From assembly GCA_964504195.1 (NCBI GenBank), contig CAZDDI010000007.1, positions 1-64,000 of the forward strand: a DNA stretch of 64,000 bases, in the 5' to 3' direction. A program made the translations under genes and the position numbers. Origin of the DNA: CAZDDI01 sp964504195 (lineage in GTDB: Bacteria > Chloroflexota > Anaerolineae > B4-G1 > SLSP01). Shown piece after piece: positions 43,266-51,687 of this stretch (positions are counted from its first letter, which is position 1; each line of letters begins with the position of its first letter). The notes beneath the pieces were generated by a model that saw nothing but the letters and a program-made list of their open reading frames with translations, did not search any database and was not told the origin of the DNA.

Positions 43266-44669
43266 TCACCCGTAAAACGGCCCGCAGACCAGCGCCTGCT
43301 CGACGCCGGGTGTGAGCCGTCCCAGGCCCTCAATCAAACGCTCCTCGTTTAACAGCACATCCAGAATCTGCCCGCTGTACTTGATGGTCGTCTCTCGCAT
43401 CAGGCCCATCATCGGCCAGCCCCACAGCGCCGAGAAGTACACATCCTGCTCTATAAAGTAGGGATCATTCATGTAAGTACACTCGATGATGTTCTCCACC
43501 GGGCTGCGGTTAGTAGGGCTACCGCCGATCAGGTCAATGATGACTGTTCCTGGTTGGATGACTGCATCCACATGCTCGCGGGTGATCAAAAAGCGCTTCC
43601 CATGTTGTTCCTGCGGAATATCTGCTCCATTGATAATGAGATCAGCCTCCGCCAGCCATGGTTCGATCTCATTCTTGCGGGTGTGCCGCTCGGTGAGAAT
43701 GCGGACCGTGTGTGTGCCTTGCTGCAAACACTCGTCCATCGCACCCAAGGCCACATTGCCATAGCCCAAAACTACGACATGCGCCTCGCGCAAAGCCGCT
43801 ACCTTGCGACTGACTTTGGTGAGTAAGTGTGCCCCGTAACGCGCGCCCGCCTGCCCGGTTTCGTGCAGCGCCTGAATGCGCCGTTGACCGAACGGTTTGC
43901 GGGGTATCGTGAGATTGTAATACTCGGTGGCGCGCCCCCCGTGTTGGGACTCAAAGACATGGAGATCATAGAGCAGCGCGTTGTGCTCTAGTAAGAAGGG
44001 TAAGATGTGGTGTGGATCGTCGAAATTTGCGCTATCGTAAAAATACAGCGCGCGTGGACCGAAGTTAATGAGTTCTTGCGGTGTAATATCGGCATTGAGC
44101 AGACTAAGCGCGCGTGGACGTCTGCGCCCTATATGGCGGATCGCGCCGACCATGCGCGTGCTCCAGCCGATAAAGTGGAGCTCCATGCGCCGCGCACGCA
44201 GCGGCTCCAGGCAATTATCGGCGGCCATGCGCGCAAGCACCACCTCATCCGGGCGTGCTTCGGGCGCTTCGCGGATTTCTTCCATAGCGATAACGTTGAT
44301 GCGGTGTTGTTGTAGTGCTGCCGCGCGTTTGGGAAATGAGTGGAAATGCGCCATGCAAAACAGCGTCGCGCCAGGGCGCATGAGCGGGATGCTCTCCAGC
44401 GCCGGGCCTTTGAACTTGATAATCAGGTCTTTGTCCTGGTAGATTTCGTCACCGCTTTGCAGTAGCGCGCCGGCTGCTGTGTATGCGGCGTCAGCATAAC
44501 CCACGCCGAGGCCAGCTCCGGTCTCAACGTAGACCGTAGCCCCAGCTGCAACCAGTTGCTCTACATCCGCAGGAATCAGAGCAACTCGCTTTTCTAATCC
44601 GTCTGGATTTTCGGGGGATTCGATTTCTTTGGCTAGTCCGATGGTGTGGAAGGGTTGAAAGGTGTTCAT
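43266..44669 (-). CDS. Alanine dehydrogenase/PNT-like oxidoreductase
   Basis: A 467-residue protein of the alanine dehydrogenase / pyridine nucleotide transhydrogenase N-terminal superfamily (also saccharopine dehydrogenase-like). The opening GLAKEIESPENPDGLEKRVA and LIPADVEQLVAAGATVYVE are typical. The Rossmann segment VVVLGYGNVALGAMDE binds NAD. It is about 100 residues longer than bacterial alanine dehydrogenase, with an extra middle part (residues 120-230). The true substrate is uncertain. AGGAGAA precedes the ATG. A GntR regulator gene lies upstream in the same direction. Confidence 0.7.
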   Translation of the reverse strand: MNTFQPFHTIGLAKEIESPENPDGLEKRVALIPADVEQLVAAGATVYVETGAGLGVGYADAAYTAAGALLQSGDEIYQDKDLIIKFKGPALESIPLMRPGATLFCMAHFHSFPKRAAALQQHRINVIAMEEIREAPEARPDEVVLARMAADNCLEPLRARRMELHFIGWSTRMVGAIRHIGRRRPRALSLLNADITPQELINFGPRALYFYDSANFDDPHHILPFLLEHNALLYDLHVFESQHGGRATEYYNLTIPRKPFGQRRIQALHETGQAGARYGAHLLTKVSRKVAALREAHVVVLGYGNVALGAMDECLQQGTHTVRILTERHTRKNEIEPWLAEADLIINGADIPQEQHGKRFLITREHVDAVIQPGTVIIDLIGGSPTNRSPVENIIECTYMNDPYFIEQDVYFSALWGWPMMGLMRETTIKYSGQILDVLLNEERLIEGLGRLTPGVEQALVCGPFYG

Positions 44670-44701
44670 AGTAGGTTCTCCTGATAGGGTAGACCCAATG
44701 T

Positions 44702-44821
44702 CATTAAGTTAAGACCAGGCAGATTTCACCCCAATTGGAGGGGATAGTTTTTACCGGTGCATAAGACGTTTTGTAGACTCAAGGCCTGGAAACCTGCCAG
44801 GCCTATGTCCTAAACTTAATG
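44702..44821. repeat. Inverted repeat bounded by CATTAAGTT / AACTTAATG
   Basis: The outer arms CATTAAGTT and AACTTAATG enclose a diverged AGACCAGGC...GCCAGGCCT pair, the AGACCTGNCAGG family. It fills the gap between the alanine-dehydrogenase-like and GntR genes. No gene is seen. Confidence 0.65.
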
Positions 44822-44915
44822 AAATTGAGGGTAGATCAGGTCGCCTTGTCCCGTAAACATGGGGAAGGACAACCTGAATTACAATAACCACTTGCAATAG
44901 CAGCCGTGGTGTGTT

Positions 44916-45641
44916 TTACGTCTCATGCAGGCATTGATGCCAATCGCCCCGGTAAGCCAGCCGCCGGTAGCCCATGAGACGCTGATTTTTCTGATAAGCA
45001 AAGTGATGCATAACAAGCATTGGATGGGCTTCTGGCAAGCCTAGATGCACGCATTCCTCTTTAGTGGCGTATACTGCTTCGATCCAGTGTTGTTGAGAAT
45101 AGTGGTGAATTGCGCAGCGCTCGACCAAGACGCGCTCTACAGACATATTGACTAAATCAAACTGGAGAATTTTAGCGCACAGGGCATAGGAGAGCTGCAG
45201 TTGGCTCAGGCCGATAATAACATCTTGCGCCAACAAGCGCTGTTCAATGTAAATGAGTTTTTCTTTTAGCAGTAGACTTGTTGTTTCACTCGGTTCGATC
45301 ACGGTCAATTTGAGTAGTTGGGTGCTATCGTGGCATACGTTGTGATGGGCTGGGTCGTTGAGCAATGGGCATACCGGTGCCGGCTCGGACGTGACAGCGG
45401 ACGCAACCACAATGTACCCCTTCCCCTGGCGCGCTTCCAGATAGCCTCTTTGCACCAGTTCGCGCAGGGCGTGCCTGACCGTCTGTCGAGTGATGCCGTG
45501 TTGTTGGGCAACGACGCGCTCCGAAGGGATAACATCCCCTGGCTTGTACATGCCGGTTTCGATTCTACTGCGCAACACATTGCTCAATTGCTGGTACAGG
45601 GGCAGGTCGGCGCTGGCATCCAAAACAGCAGAAGTCACCAT
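44916..45641 (-). CDS. GntR-family transcriptional regulator (UTRA domain)
   Basis: A 241-residue regulator. Residues 10-75 form the GntR winged helix (PLYQQLSNVLRSRIETGMYK, then SERVVAQQHGITRQTVRHAL and YLEARQGKGYIV). The rest is a UTRA ligand-binding domain (HubC/HutC-like). GAGGTGAG precedes the ATG at 45641. It lies nine bases after the PyrD-like gene on the same strand, so it may regulate this operon or the next gene. The ligand is unknown. Confidence 0.9.
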   Translation of the reverse strand: MVTSAVLDASADLPLYQQLSNVLRSRIETGMYKPGDVIPSERVVAQQHGITRQTVRHALRELVQRGYLEARQGKGYIVVASAVTSEPAPVCPLLNDPAHHNVCHDSTQLLKLTVIEPSETTSLLLKEKLIYIEQRLLAQDVIIGLSQLQLSYALCAKILQFDLVNMSVERVLVERCAIHHYSQQHWIEAVYATKEECVHLGLPEAHPMLVMHHFAYQKNQRLMGYRRLAYRGDWHQCLHET

Positions 45642-45650
45642 GCTCTCACC

Positions 45651-46493
45651 TCACAAGGCTGGGACAACCGGTGCAGCTAGCCCGCGCGCGACGCGCTCGA
45701 TCAGTGCCGGGTCGCGCCAGAGCAACGCATCCACTTGGATGGCCGCTGCACCCAGCTCCAGACACGCCAGCGCATCCTCCACAGAAGTCACACCGCCGCA
45801 CGCGATGACGGGGACATCGAGCCGCCGCGCCCAGCGCGCCAGCACATTCAACAACTGTGGAAACGCCGCCGTGCTATAGAGCCGCCCGCGCATATACAGA
45901 CGTGTATCGGGCGCATCGGAACTCAGACCTGCCGGTAATACTGCGCGCGGCGGCGCGGTCAGCGTGAACGCGTCCGCGCCAGCCTGCGCCAGTGGCAGGG
46001 CCAGTGTCTCTACGCGGCTGAACGGCACCCGCACAATCACGGGCAGATCGCCCTCCCGAGCCGCTTCTAGCAGCGCAACAGCTTGCCGCGCGGCGACGCC
46101 CTCCGAGAGTCCCAGTTCCACCCCACCCACACCGCGCGCCCCGGACAGCTGCTCACATAGCGCGGCAGTCTCGGCGGGCGTCGTGGCGATCAGATGCACG
46201 ATGACCGGAATCGGCAGGCGCTCCCAGCTTGCGCGGTGCTCGCGCAGCACAGCGCGCAGGCCGGGGTTAGCCAGGCCGGTATGGACGATCAGATGCTCGC
46301 GGTGCGCGGCGATACGCGGCGGATGCGCGGCCCGGCGCGGGTGCAGGCTCACGGGGTTGGTAACGAGCGCGCCCAGGCAAGTGTAGTCCACCAGGTCGCG
46401 GTATTCGTCGCCATAGCCGAACACGCCCGCCGCCGGCATCACCGGCGCGGGGAGGGGCAAGCCGTATTTATGGTTGGGTGCAAGTTCTATCAT
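45651..46493 (-). CDS. Dihydroorotate dehydrogenase-like FMN protein
   Basis: A 280-residue TIM-barrel protein of the PyrD family. VMPAAGVFGYGDEY and GALVTNPVSLHPR are like the early PyrD strands; VIACGGVTSVEDALACLELG binds the FMN phosphate. The usual substrate segment NxSCPN is missing and reads LTLTAPPRAVLPAG, so orotate chemistry is doubtful. With the PyrK-like subunit upstream it may be an electron-transfer dehydrogenase of other type. The ATG at 46493 has no good SD, and a longer frame exists; the start is uncertain. Confidence 0.7.
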   Translation of the reverse strand: MIELAPNHKYGLPLPAPVMPAAGVFGYGDEYRDLVDYTCLGALVTNPVSLHPRRAAHPPRIAAHREHLIVHTGLANPGLRAVLREHRASWERLPIPVIVHLIATTPAETAALCEQLSGARGVGGVELGLSEGVAARQAVALLEAAREGDLPVIVRVPFSRVETLALPLAQAGADAFTLTAPPRAVLPAGLSSDAPDTRLYMRGRLYSTAAFPQLLNVLARWARRLDVPVIACGGVTSVEDALACLELGAAAIQVDALLWRDPALIERVARGLAAPVVPAL

Positions 46494-46494
46494 G

Positions 46495-46565
46495 CGAATC
46501 AGCGAGAAAGCGAAAAGGCGAAAAAGCAGCAAGCCACAAGTTTCCAGCAACCAGCTTCCAGCATC
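46495..46565. repeat. Word-like repeats between the PyrD- and PyrK-like genes
   Basis: Three motif families in a row: GCGAGAAAGCGAAAAGGCGA, AGCAACCAGCTTCCAGCA, and AAAATCCAAAAT. They separate the two genes and may interrupt what was once a tighter operon. Confidence 0.7.
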
Positions 46566-47298
46566 AAAAATCCAAAATGTCGAAGACAGGGCCGTGCGTA
46601 CAAGCGTGTTGTTCGCCACGTTGTGTTTGCACGCGGCAAATCTCACACGCGCCCACGCCGCAAGGCATGGCGACCTGCACGAGCGCCTGGGCGAAATCCG
46701 GGGCGGGGTGCAGGCGCGCGGCGCGCATTTGCGCGGCCAGGGCCGGATAGCGCGCCGATTCGCACGAGAAGCAAACGCACTCGGCCCAGGCGAGCAGCTC
46801 CGCCAGCGACGCCTGCCCCTCGTGGGTCTGTTCCAGTGTCCCCAATAGCCCCGCCGAGCCATCTTGTGTGATCAGGTGCAGTTCCACCGCTGGCGGGATG
46901 CGCTCCGGCGCGGGCAACCGCGCGCGCGTCGGAGCTTCGAGCGCGAGCGCGACGGCAGGCGCAGCCTCCAGCAATGGCAGCAGCGGCGGCAACAGGGCGG
47001 CCTCAGCCACCAACAGCAAGCGGCTGACCGCGCCCACGCGAAAGCCCCTGCCAAACGGCCCTAGCAGATCCACTTGCGCACCGGGGAGCAGGTGTGTAGC
47101 CGGGTGACGCGGCAGTAGCATGGCCGTGAAGCCCGTCGCGTTTGTCGCGGCAGGGAACAGCGCCTCGCGCAATGGCCCGCCGAAATCCGCCAGCACAAAA
47201 CAGCCCGGCGCCGGCGGGTGCGGGGATTCGAAGGTCACGGCCCAGAACGGCGGTTCGGGGCACGCCTCGCGGAAAATGGCGGTGTGCTGTTTGCTCAT
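46564..47298 (-). CDS. PyrK-like electron transfer subunit
   Basis: A 244-residue protein with the layout of PyrK, the FAD/2Fe-2S partner of PyrD type 1B. The C-terminal cluster box is clear: CGVGACEICRVQ and then a late cysteine in HACTHGPVFD. The early FAD-binding and NAD-binding parts are diverged. With the PyrD-like protein it probably forms a complex. The ATG at 47298 is chosen over the longer frame, which runs into repeat; the SD is not evident. Confidence 0.72.
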   Translation of the reverse strand: MSKQHTAIFREACPEPPFWAVTFESPHPPAPGCFVLADFGGPLREALFPAATNATGFTAMLLPRHPATHLLPGAQVDLLGPFGRGFRVGAVSRLLLVAEAALLPPLLPLLEAAPAVALALEAPTRARLPAPERIPPAVELHLITQDGSAGLLGTLEQTHEGQASLAELLAWAECVCFSCESARYPALAAQMRAARLHPAPDFAQALVQVAMPCGVGACEICRVQTQRGEQHACTHGPVFDILDF

Positions 47299-47302
47299 GG
47301 GT

Positions 47303-47340
47303 CTAATGCGTAATTCGTACTGCGTAATGGAGAGAGAGCT
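47303..47340. repeat. GCGTAATTCGTACTGCGTAA word repeat
   Basis: Iterated AATGCGTAATTCGTACTGCG and then CGTAATGGAG immediately upstream of the PyrK-like gene. The same GCGTA-type family recurs around thrS, inside the ileS T-box and before ileS. Confidence 0.7.
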
Positions 47341-47353
47341 TATGCAGTACGGG

Positions 47354-48751
47354 TTATCCGATATGTATTGCCTTACCGAACACGCCATGCGCGGCTTCCA
47401 TCACGGCCTCGTTGAGCGTGGGATGCGCGTGGACGGCAGCGGCAATGGCATCGGGCGGCAGCTCGGTGGTGTGCGCCAACACGAGCTCCGGCAGCAGCTC
47501 CGTGGCCTCTGGCCCTACGATGACCGCGCCCACGATGGCGCGACTTTGCTCCTCCGCCACGATTTTGACGAAACCGGCGTTTTCGCCCAACGCCAACGCC
47601 TTACCGTTGGGCAGGAACGGGAACTGGCCGATTTTGACTGCCAGCCCTTCCGCGCGCGCTTTGGCTTCGCTCAGCCCGAACGAGGCGACCTGCGGCGAGG
47701 TGTACGTTCCGCGCGGCATGGCGTTCACATCGAAAGGCTTGACCTCATGCCCGGCGAGATGTTCCACCGCCAGCAACCCCTGCGCTGAGGCGACGTGCGC
47801 CAGCGGCAGCAGCCCGTTCAGGTCCCCAATCGCATAAATGCTGGGAACATTGGTCTGCATGAAGCCATCCACCGTGACCCAGCCGCGCTCGGTGGCGACG
47901 CCTGCCGCTTCCAGCCTCAGGTCTTCGCTGTTGGGCCGCACGCCGATAGCGACCAGCGCGACTTCGGCTTCCAGCGTGGCCCCGCCCTTCGGGCCGGTCA
48001 CGCGGACGGCCACGCCGCTTTCAGTTTTCTCGATGCCCTCCACGCGGGTGGATTCGAGCGTCTTGATCTTCTGCCGCTTGAGTGCGCGGGCGAGCTCTTT
48101 GGCGGCGTCCTCGTCTTCGGCGGGCAGGATGTGGTCGAGCATCTCCACGACGGTGACTTGCGCGCCGTAAGCGGCCCAGACGGTGGCGAACTCCAGGCCA
48201 ATCGGCCCGGCGCCGATGATGATGGCCGAGGCGGGCAGCGCGCGGCGCTCCAGCGCGTGCCGGGCGGTGAGAATCGTTTCGCCATCGGCCTCCACGCCGG
48301 GGATAAGCCGTGCCTGCGATCCGGTCGCCAGGATGATGTGCGGTGCCTTGAGTGTCTGTGTACCCTCCGCAGCGGCAACTTCAACGGTGGTGGGCGATGT
48401 GAGCTTGCCGCTGCCCCAGATCACGTTCACCGCATTACCCTTCAGCAGCAGCTCCACGCCCTTGACCAGACGCGCGGAGATTTTGCGGCTGCGCTCGACG
48501 GCGGCGGCGTAATCCAGCGTAACGTTTTCCGCAGTGAAGCCGAACTCCTTGCCGCCGCCCGTCACCAGCCGGGCGATTTCGGCGTTGCGGAGCAGCGCCT
48601 TCGTGGGGATGCAGCCCCAGTTGAGGCAGACGCCGCCCAGATGCTCGCGCTCCACCAGCGCGGCCTTCAGTCCCAACTGCGCGGCGCGGATCGCCGCCAC
48701 ATAGCCCCCCGGCCCTCCGCCGAGGATGATGAGATCATGGGTTTGGGTCAT
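47354..48751 (-). CDS. lpdA: Dihydrolipoyl dehydrogenase
   Basis: The E3 flavoprotein that reoxidises dihydrolipoyl groups of 2-oxoacid dehydrogenases or the glycine cleavage system. The 465-residue protein has the FAD motif GGGPGGYVAAIRAAQLG, the redox disulfide CLNWGCIPTKALL, the NAD motif GAGPIGLEFATVWAAYG and the C-terminal HAHPTLNEAVMEAAH with the catalytic His-Glu. AAGGAG precedes the ATG at 48751. No E1 or E2 gene is close. It heads a leftward set with the PyrK-like, PyrD-like and GntR genes. Confidence 0.95.
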   Translation of the reverse strand: MTQTHDLIILGGGPGGYVAAIRAAQLGLKAALVEREHLGGVCLNWGCIPTKALLRNAEIARLVTGGGKEFGFTAENVTLDYAAAVERSRKISARLVKGVELLLKGNAVNVIWGSGKLTSPTTVEVAAAEGTQTLKAPHIILATGSQARLIPGVEADGETILTARHALERRALPASAIIIGAGPIGLEFATVWAAYGAQVTVVEMLDHILPAEDEDAAKELARALKRQKIKTLESTRVEGIEKTESGVAVRVTGPKGGATLEAEVALVAIGVRPNSEDLRLEAAGVATERGWVTVDGFMQTNVPSIYAIGDLNGLLPLAHVASAQGLLAVEHLAGHEVKPFDVNAMPRGTYTSPQVASFGLSEAKARAEGLAVKIGQFPFLPNGKALALGENAGFVKIVAEEQSRAIVGAVIVGPEATELLPELVLAHTTELPPDAIAAAVHAHPTLNEAVMEAAHGVFGKAIHIG

Positions 48752-48912
48752 GGTGTGCTCCTTGTATAGTCTTATCGTCGTCAGTCAGATAGTCAGGAAC
48801 TTTTCACGGGGCAACATGGATTAGAGTCTCAAGAATTGGCGCGCGCATACTTCCGCCCAGCGCATCGGACGTGACCAAGTCAACATTCAATTCAGCCCCG
48901 CTTGGGAAATTT

Positions 48913-50556
48913 TTACTCACATGTATATTCTACCTGCTCTGGCAATTCCAGGCAAATTGCTGTGGCAGGATTACGATAGGTCAGGTAAAAGCTCTGGGGG
49001 TCAATATCTGGGTCCCAACCCCGCGGATCAATGGTTCTAGCCGTCAGGTAGTCTGGGGTAGATAAAGTTAGATCCAAATTTGTCAATTCGTCTGCATTGG
49101 GGCAGATATGAACAATGTCCGCGTCGCGTTGCACAACCCCACTATAGACAGCCATGATCCCCAGGGCATCGTACACGATATACAACGAATATGTTTGTCC
49201 ACAACTCGGATGATGATAGAACACTTTTACTCTGGATGGCGGCCCCCAGCGCGTGAGCATGGAAGCCAGGGTGTAGTTTTGCCAATCCTGCGTCAGATGT
49301 TGGGACTGAGACGCCCACCAGGGTACTTTTGCATGAATATGAATCTGAGAAACTGTGTCGTTCTCTGCCACCAGGTGGTGCGTAACCACATAATCTAACG
49401 TCGAGGTTGCGTGCCTTGCAAACAGGCCTATCTCGCAAACGGTGGCCGAAGCTTCCGGGCGGATTGTGATAGGTTTGTTGCCGGTGGATAAAAACATCTG
49501 CTGCGCCGCCGTTATCGAAGTGACGCCGGGTGTAATCCCCCACCAGCACGGCAGGGTGCAGCCGCCGTTGGTTCGCAACATATCCACCAATAGGGCATCT
49601 TCCGCAGCGTTCAAAAACGGGGATAGATTGGCCGGGCGGGCGATCTCATGGTGAGCATCATAAAAAACGCGCAAACAACCAGGAGATGTGGCGCGGCTGA
49701 AAGCCTCGACGAAATCTTCTAGCGACAGCCCCTCGATAGTTTCGTGCCAGAGCTGCCAGTCCCAGCCAAGGTATGCCACTCGCCGGAGCTGGATCATGCT
49801 CTCAAAGGGGCGGCGGTTATCCTGCGGATACAACCACATCTCAATTTTGGTGAGTGCCGGGGATTCCAAGCAGAAGAGATATTGCGTATCGCTCCCAATC
49901 GCAAAGCCGGAATAGCCTAATAGGATCCCCTGGTCAGCGTACTCGCTCCACAGATGATAGTAGCCGGGCGGGCCTTCTGGCCCTACGCCGCTGCCGGTCA
50001 CATACACCTGGGAAGGCGTGCCGAGCGTGGAGAAGGCATGAGCCGGGCTAAACTGGGCTATATAGGAGGGCGACAGCACTTCTGGTTGAACTGGTGTATC
50101 AACCCTATACGGGCCTTCAATCCGAATGTAGTTTACCGTGCCTTGCTGATTGGCAAAAGTAACTTGCGTATCACCCGCCGATAATCTGAGCGTGGTTTCG
50201 CCTACGATAGTTTGCACGCCATGTTGATTAAAGAACGCGAGTAATTCATCCCAGGATGTCACCCCAGGCGTAATGCCCCACCAGCACGGGAACTCGCAGC
50301 CGCCATTGGTGGCGAATAAGTCATCGAAAAATTGCCTTTCTGCTTCCGCGCTAAGCATTGGCCCTGGCGTCCAGGTTGGTTCTGGCGTAGCTGTCGGTGT
50401 GGGTGTCGCGCTGGGCAGAGGCAGCGGTGTATAGGTGGCGCGCGGGGTATAAGTAGGCTGGTGCGTAGGTGGAGGTGGGGGCGCTGTTGTTTGAACAACA
50501 CAGCCGGTCAGCAACAAACCTATCACAGTGATAACAACCCCTGTGCAGAGCTTCAC
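48913..50556 (-). CDS. Lipoprotein with tandem CWWGITP repeat
   Basis: A 547-residue exported lipoprotein. The signal peptide ends in LLLTGC (C19), followed by a Thr/Pro-rich linker to about residue 66. Two halves each begin with the motif TNGGC.[FL]PCWWGITPGVTS: TNGGCEFPCWWGITPG near residue 84, and TNGGCTLPCWWGITPG near 329. Each motif has two cysteines six apart. The rest of each half is beta-rich and weakly similar, so this is an internal duplication. No function is known to me; the type is seen in Chloroflexota. The ATG at 50556 has a good SD in the GGAGGG region. Confidence 0.8.
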   Translation of the reverse strand: MKLCTGVVITVIGLLLTGCVVQTTAPPPPPTHQPTYTPRATYTPLPLPSATPTPTATPEPTWTPGPMLSAEAERQFFDDLFATNGGCEFPCWWGITPGVTSWDELLAFFNQHGVQTIVGETTLRLSAGDTQVTFANQQGTVNYIRIEGPYRVDTPVQPEVLSPSYIAQFSPAHAFSTLGTPSQVYVTGSGVGPEGPPGYYHLWSEYADQGILLGYSGFAIGSDTQYLFCLESPALTKIEMWLYPQDNRRPFESMIQLRRVAYLGWDWQLWHETIEGLSLEDFVEAFSRATSPGCLRVFYDAHHEIARPANLSPFLNAAEDALLVDMLRTNGGCTLPCWWGITPGVTSITAAQQMFLSTGNKPITIRPEASATVCEIGLFARHATSTLDYVVTHHLVAENDTVSQIHIHAKVPWWASQSQHLTQDWQNYTLASMLTRWGPPSRVKVFYHHPSCGQTYSLYIVYDALGIMAVYSGVVQRDADIVHICPNADELTNLDLTLSTPDYLTARTIDPRGWDPDIDPQSFYLTYRNPATAICLELPEQVEYTCE

Positions 50557-50608
50557 CTTTTCCCTCCTTTCCCATGCGCTTGGGCGAATTGATTGGCATT
50601 ACGGTATT

Positions 50609-51508
50609 TCAGGCTATTGCGATTTGCTCTCCCTCCAGCACCGCCTTCAGCGCGGCGATGGCGACCGCCAGCATTTCCGGCTCCGGCTCGCGGGTGGTGA
50701 GGCGTTGCAGCGCGAGGTTGGGCGCGATGAGGGCGCGGATGAGTGGATTGGTGGCGTGTTTGCCCGTGAACCGCAGCAGCTCGTAGGCGATGCCGGAAAT
50801 GACGGGCAGCAATGCCAGCCGCGAGAGCAGCCGTACTAGCAGCGCGGGCTTGCCCAGTGGCGCAAACACGAGGATCGAGATGAACACGACCATCAGCAAG
50901 AAAGCGGTGCCGCAGCGCGGATGCGCAGTGGTGAATTCGCCCACCGCCTCGACCGTGAGCGGCGCGCCGGCCTCGTGTGCGTTGATGGTCTTGTGCTCCG
51001 CGCCGTGATACGCAAACACGCGGCGGATGTCTTCCATACGCCCTACCACCAGCAGGTAGCCAATCAGGATGGTCAAGCGGATAATGCCTTCGACGAGATT
51101 GAACAGCAGGGCTTGCTCCGCCGATACCAGCAGCCCGGCCAGCAGCGAGGGCAATACCATGAAAAGCGTCATCCCTGCCAGCAGCGAAATCGCGCCCATC
51201 GCCAGTCCGCCCGCGCCGCTCAGCGTGAACTCCGGGTCTTCGGCCTGCCCCACCACCTCGGCGGAGTAGAAGAGCGCGCGCATCCCCAGCCCCAGCGAGT
51301 CCCACAGCAGTGGAATACCTCGCAGGAACGGGATTTTGCTGATCGGGCCGCGATAGAGCGCGCTTAGCGGCTCTGTTTTCACGACGATTTCGCCATCCGC
51401 GCGGCGCACGGCGATGGCGGCGAGCTGTTTCCCGCGCATCAGCACCCCTTCCATCACGGCTTGCCCGCCATAAGACCAGCCTAGTTTACCCGAAGGTTGT
51501 TCTGCCAT
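50609..51508 (-). CDS. DUF1385 membrane protein (YqhQ-like)
   Basis: A 299-residue membrane protein. The signatures YGGQAVMEGVLMRG at the start, YHGAEHKTINAHEAG and HPRCGTAFLLMV identify DUF1385 (YqhQ). Several hydrophobic helices lie in the middle. Function of the family is uncertain; the conserved His/Cys residues suggest metal binding. The ATG at 51508 is chosen because GAGGAA lies just upstream; a GTG at 51526 is in frame. Confidence 0.85.
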   Translation of the reverse strand: MAEQPSGKLGWSYGGQAVMEGVLMRGKQLAAIAVRRADGEIVVKTEPLSALYRGPISKIPFLRGIPLLWDSLGLGMRALFYSAEVVGQAEDPEFTLSGAGGLAMGAISLLAGMTLFMVLPSLLAGLLVSAEQALLFNLVEGIIRLTILIGYLLVVGRMEDIRRVFAYHGAEHKTINAHEAGAPLTVEAVGEFTTAHPRCGTAFLLMVVFISILVFAPLGKPALLVRLLSRLALLPVISGIAYELLRFTGKHATNPLIRALIAPNLALQRLTTREPEPEMLAVAIAALKAVLEGEQIAIA

Positions 51509-51540
51509 ATTTTCCTCGATATTCACGCTTGATTGGGAAG

Positions 51541-51615
51541 GGTTGCGTACCCTGAGATTGTCGAAGGGAATGCGCTAACCCAAACGGGCTGCCTTCGACC
51601 GGCTCAGGCAGCGAG
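51541..51615. repeat. CCTGAG..TCGAAGG inverted repeat
   Basis: CCCTGAGATTGTCGAAGGG and CCTTCGACCGGCTCAGG face each other around about 25 bases. It is of the GAGCTTGTCGAAGG repeat family. It lies between the DUF1385 and Na/Pi genes. Confidence 0.75.
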
Positions 51616-51687
51616 ATTGCGTAAGTTTTGTAATTGTAACCCAGATAATCTGGACAGACAAACGCACCCTTCAATACATCGCGCTCA

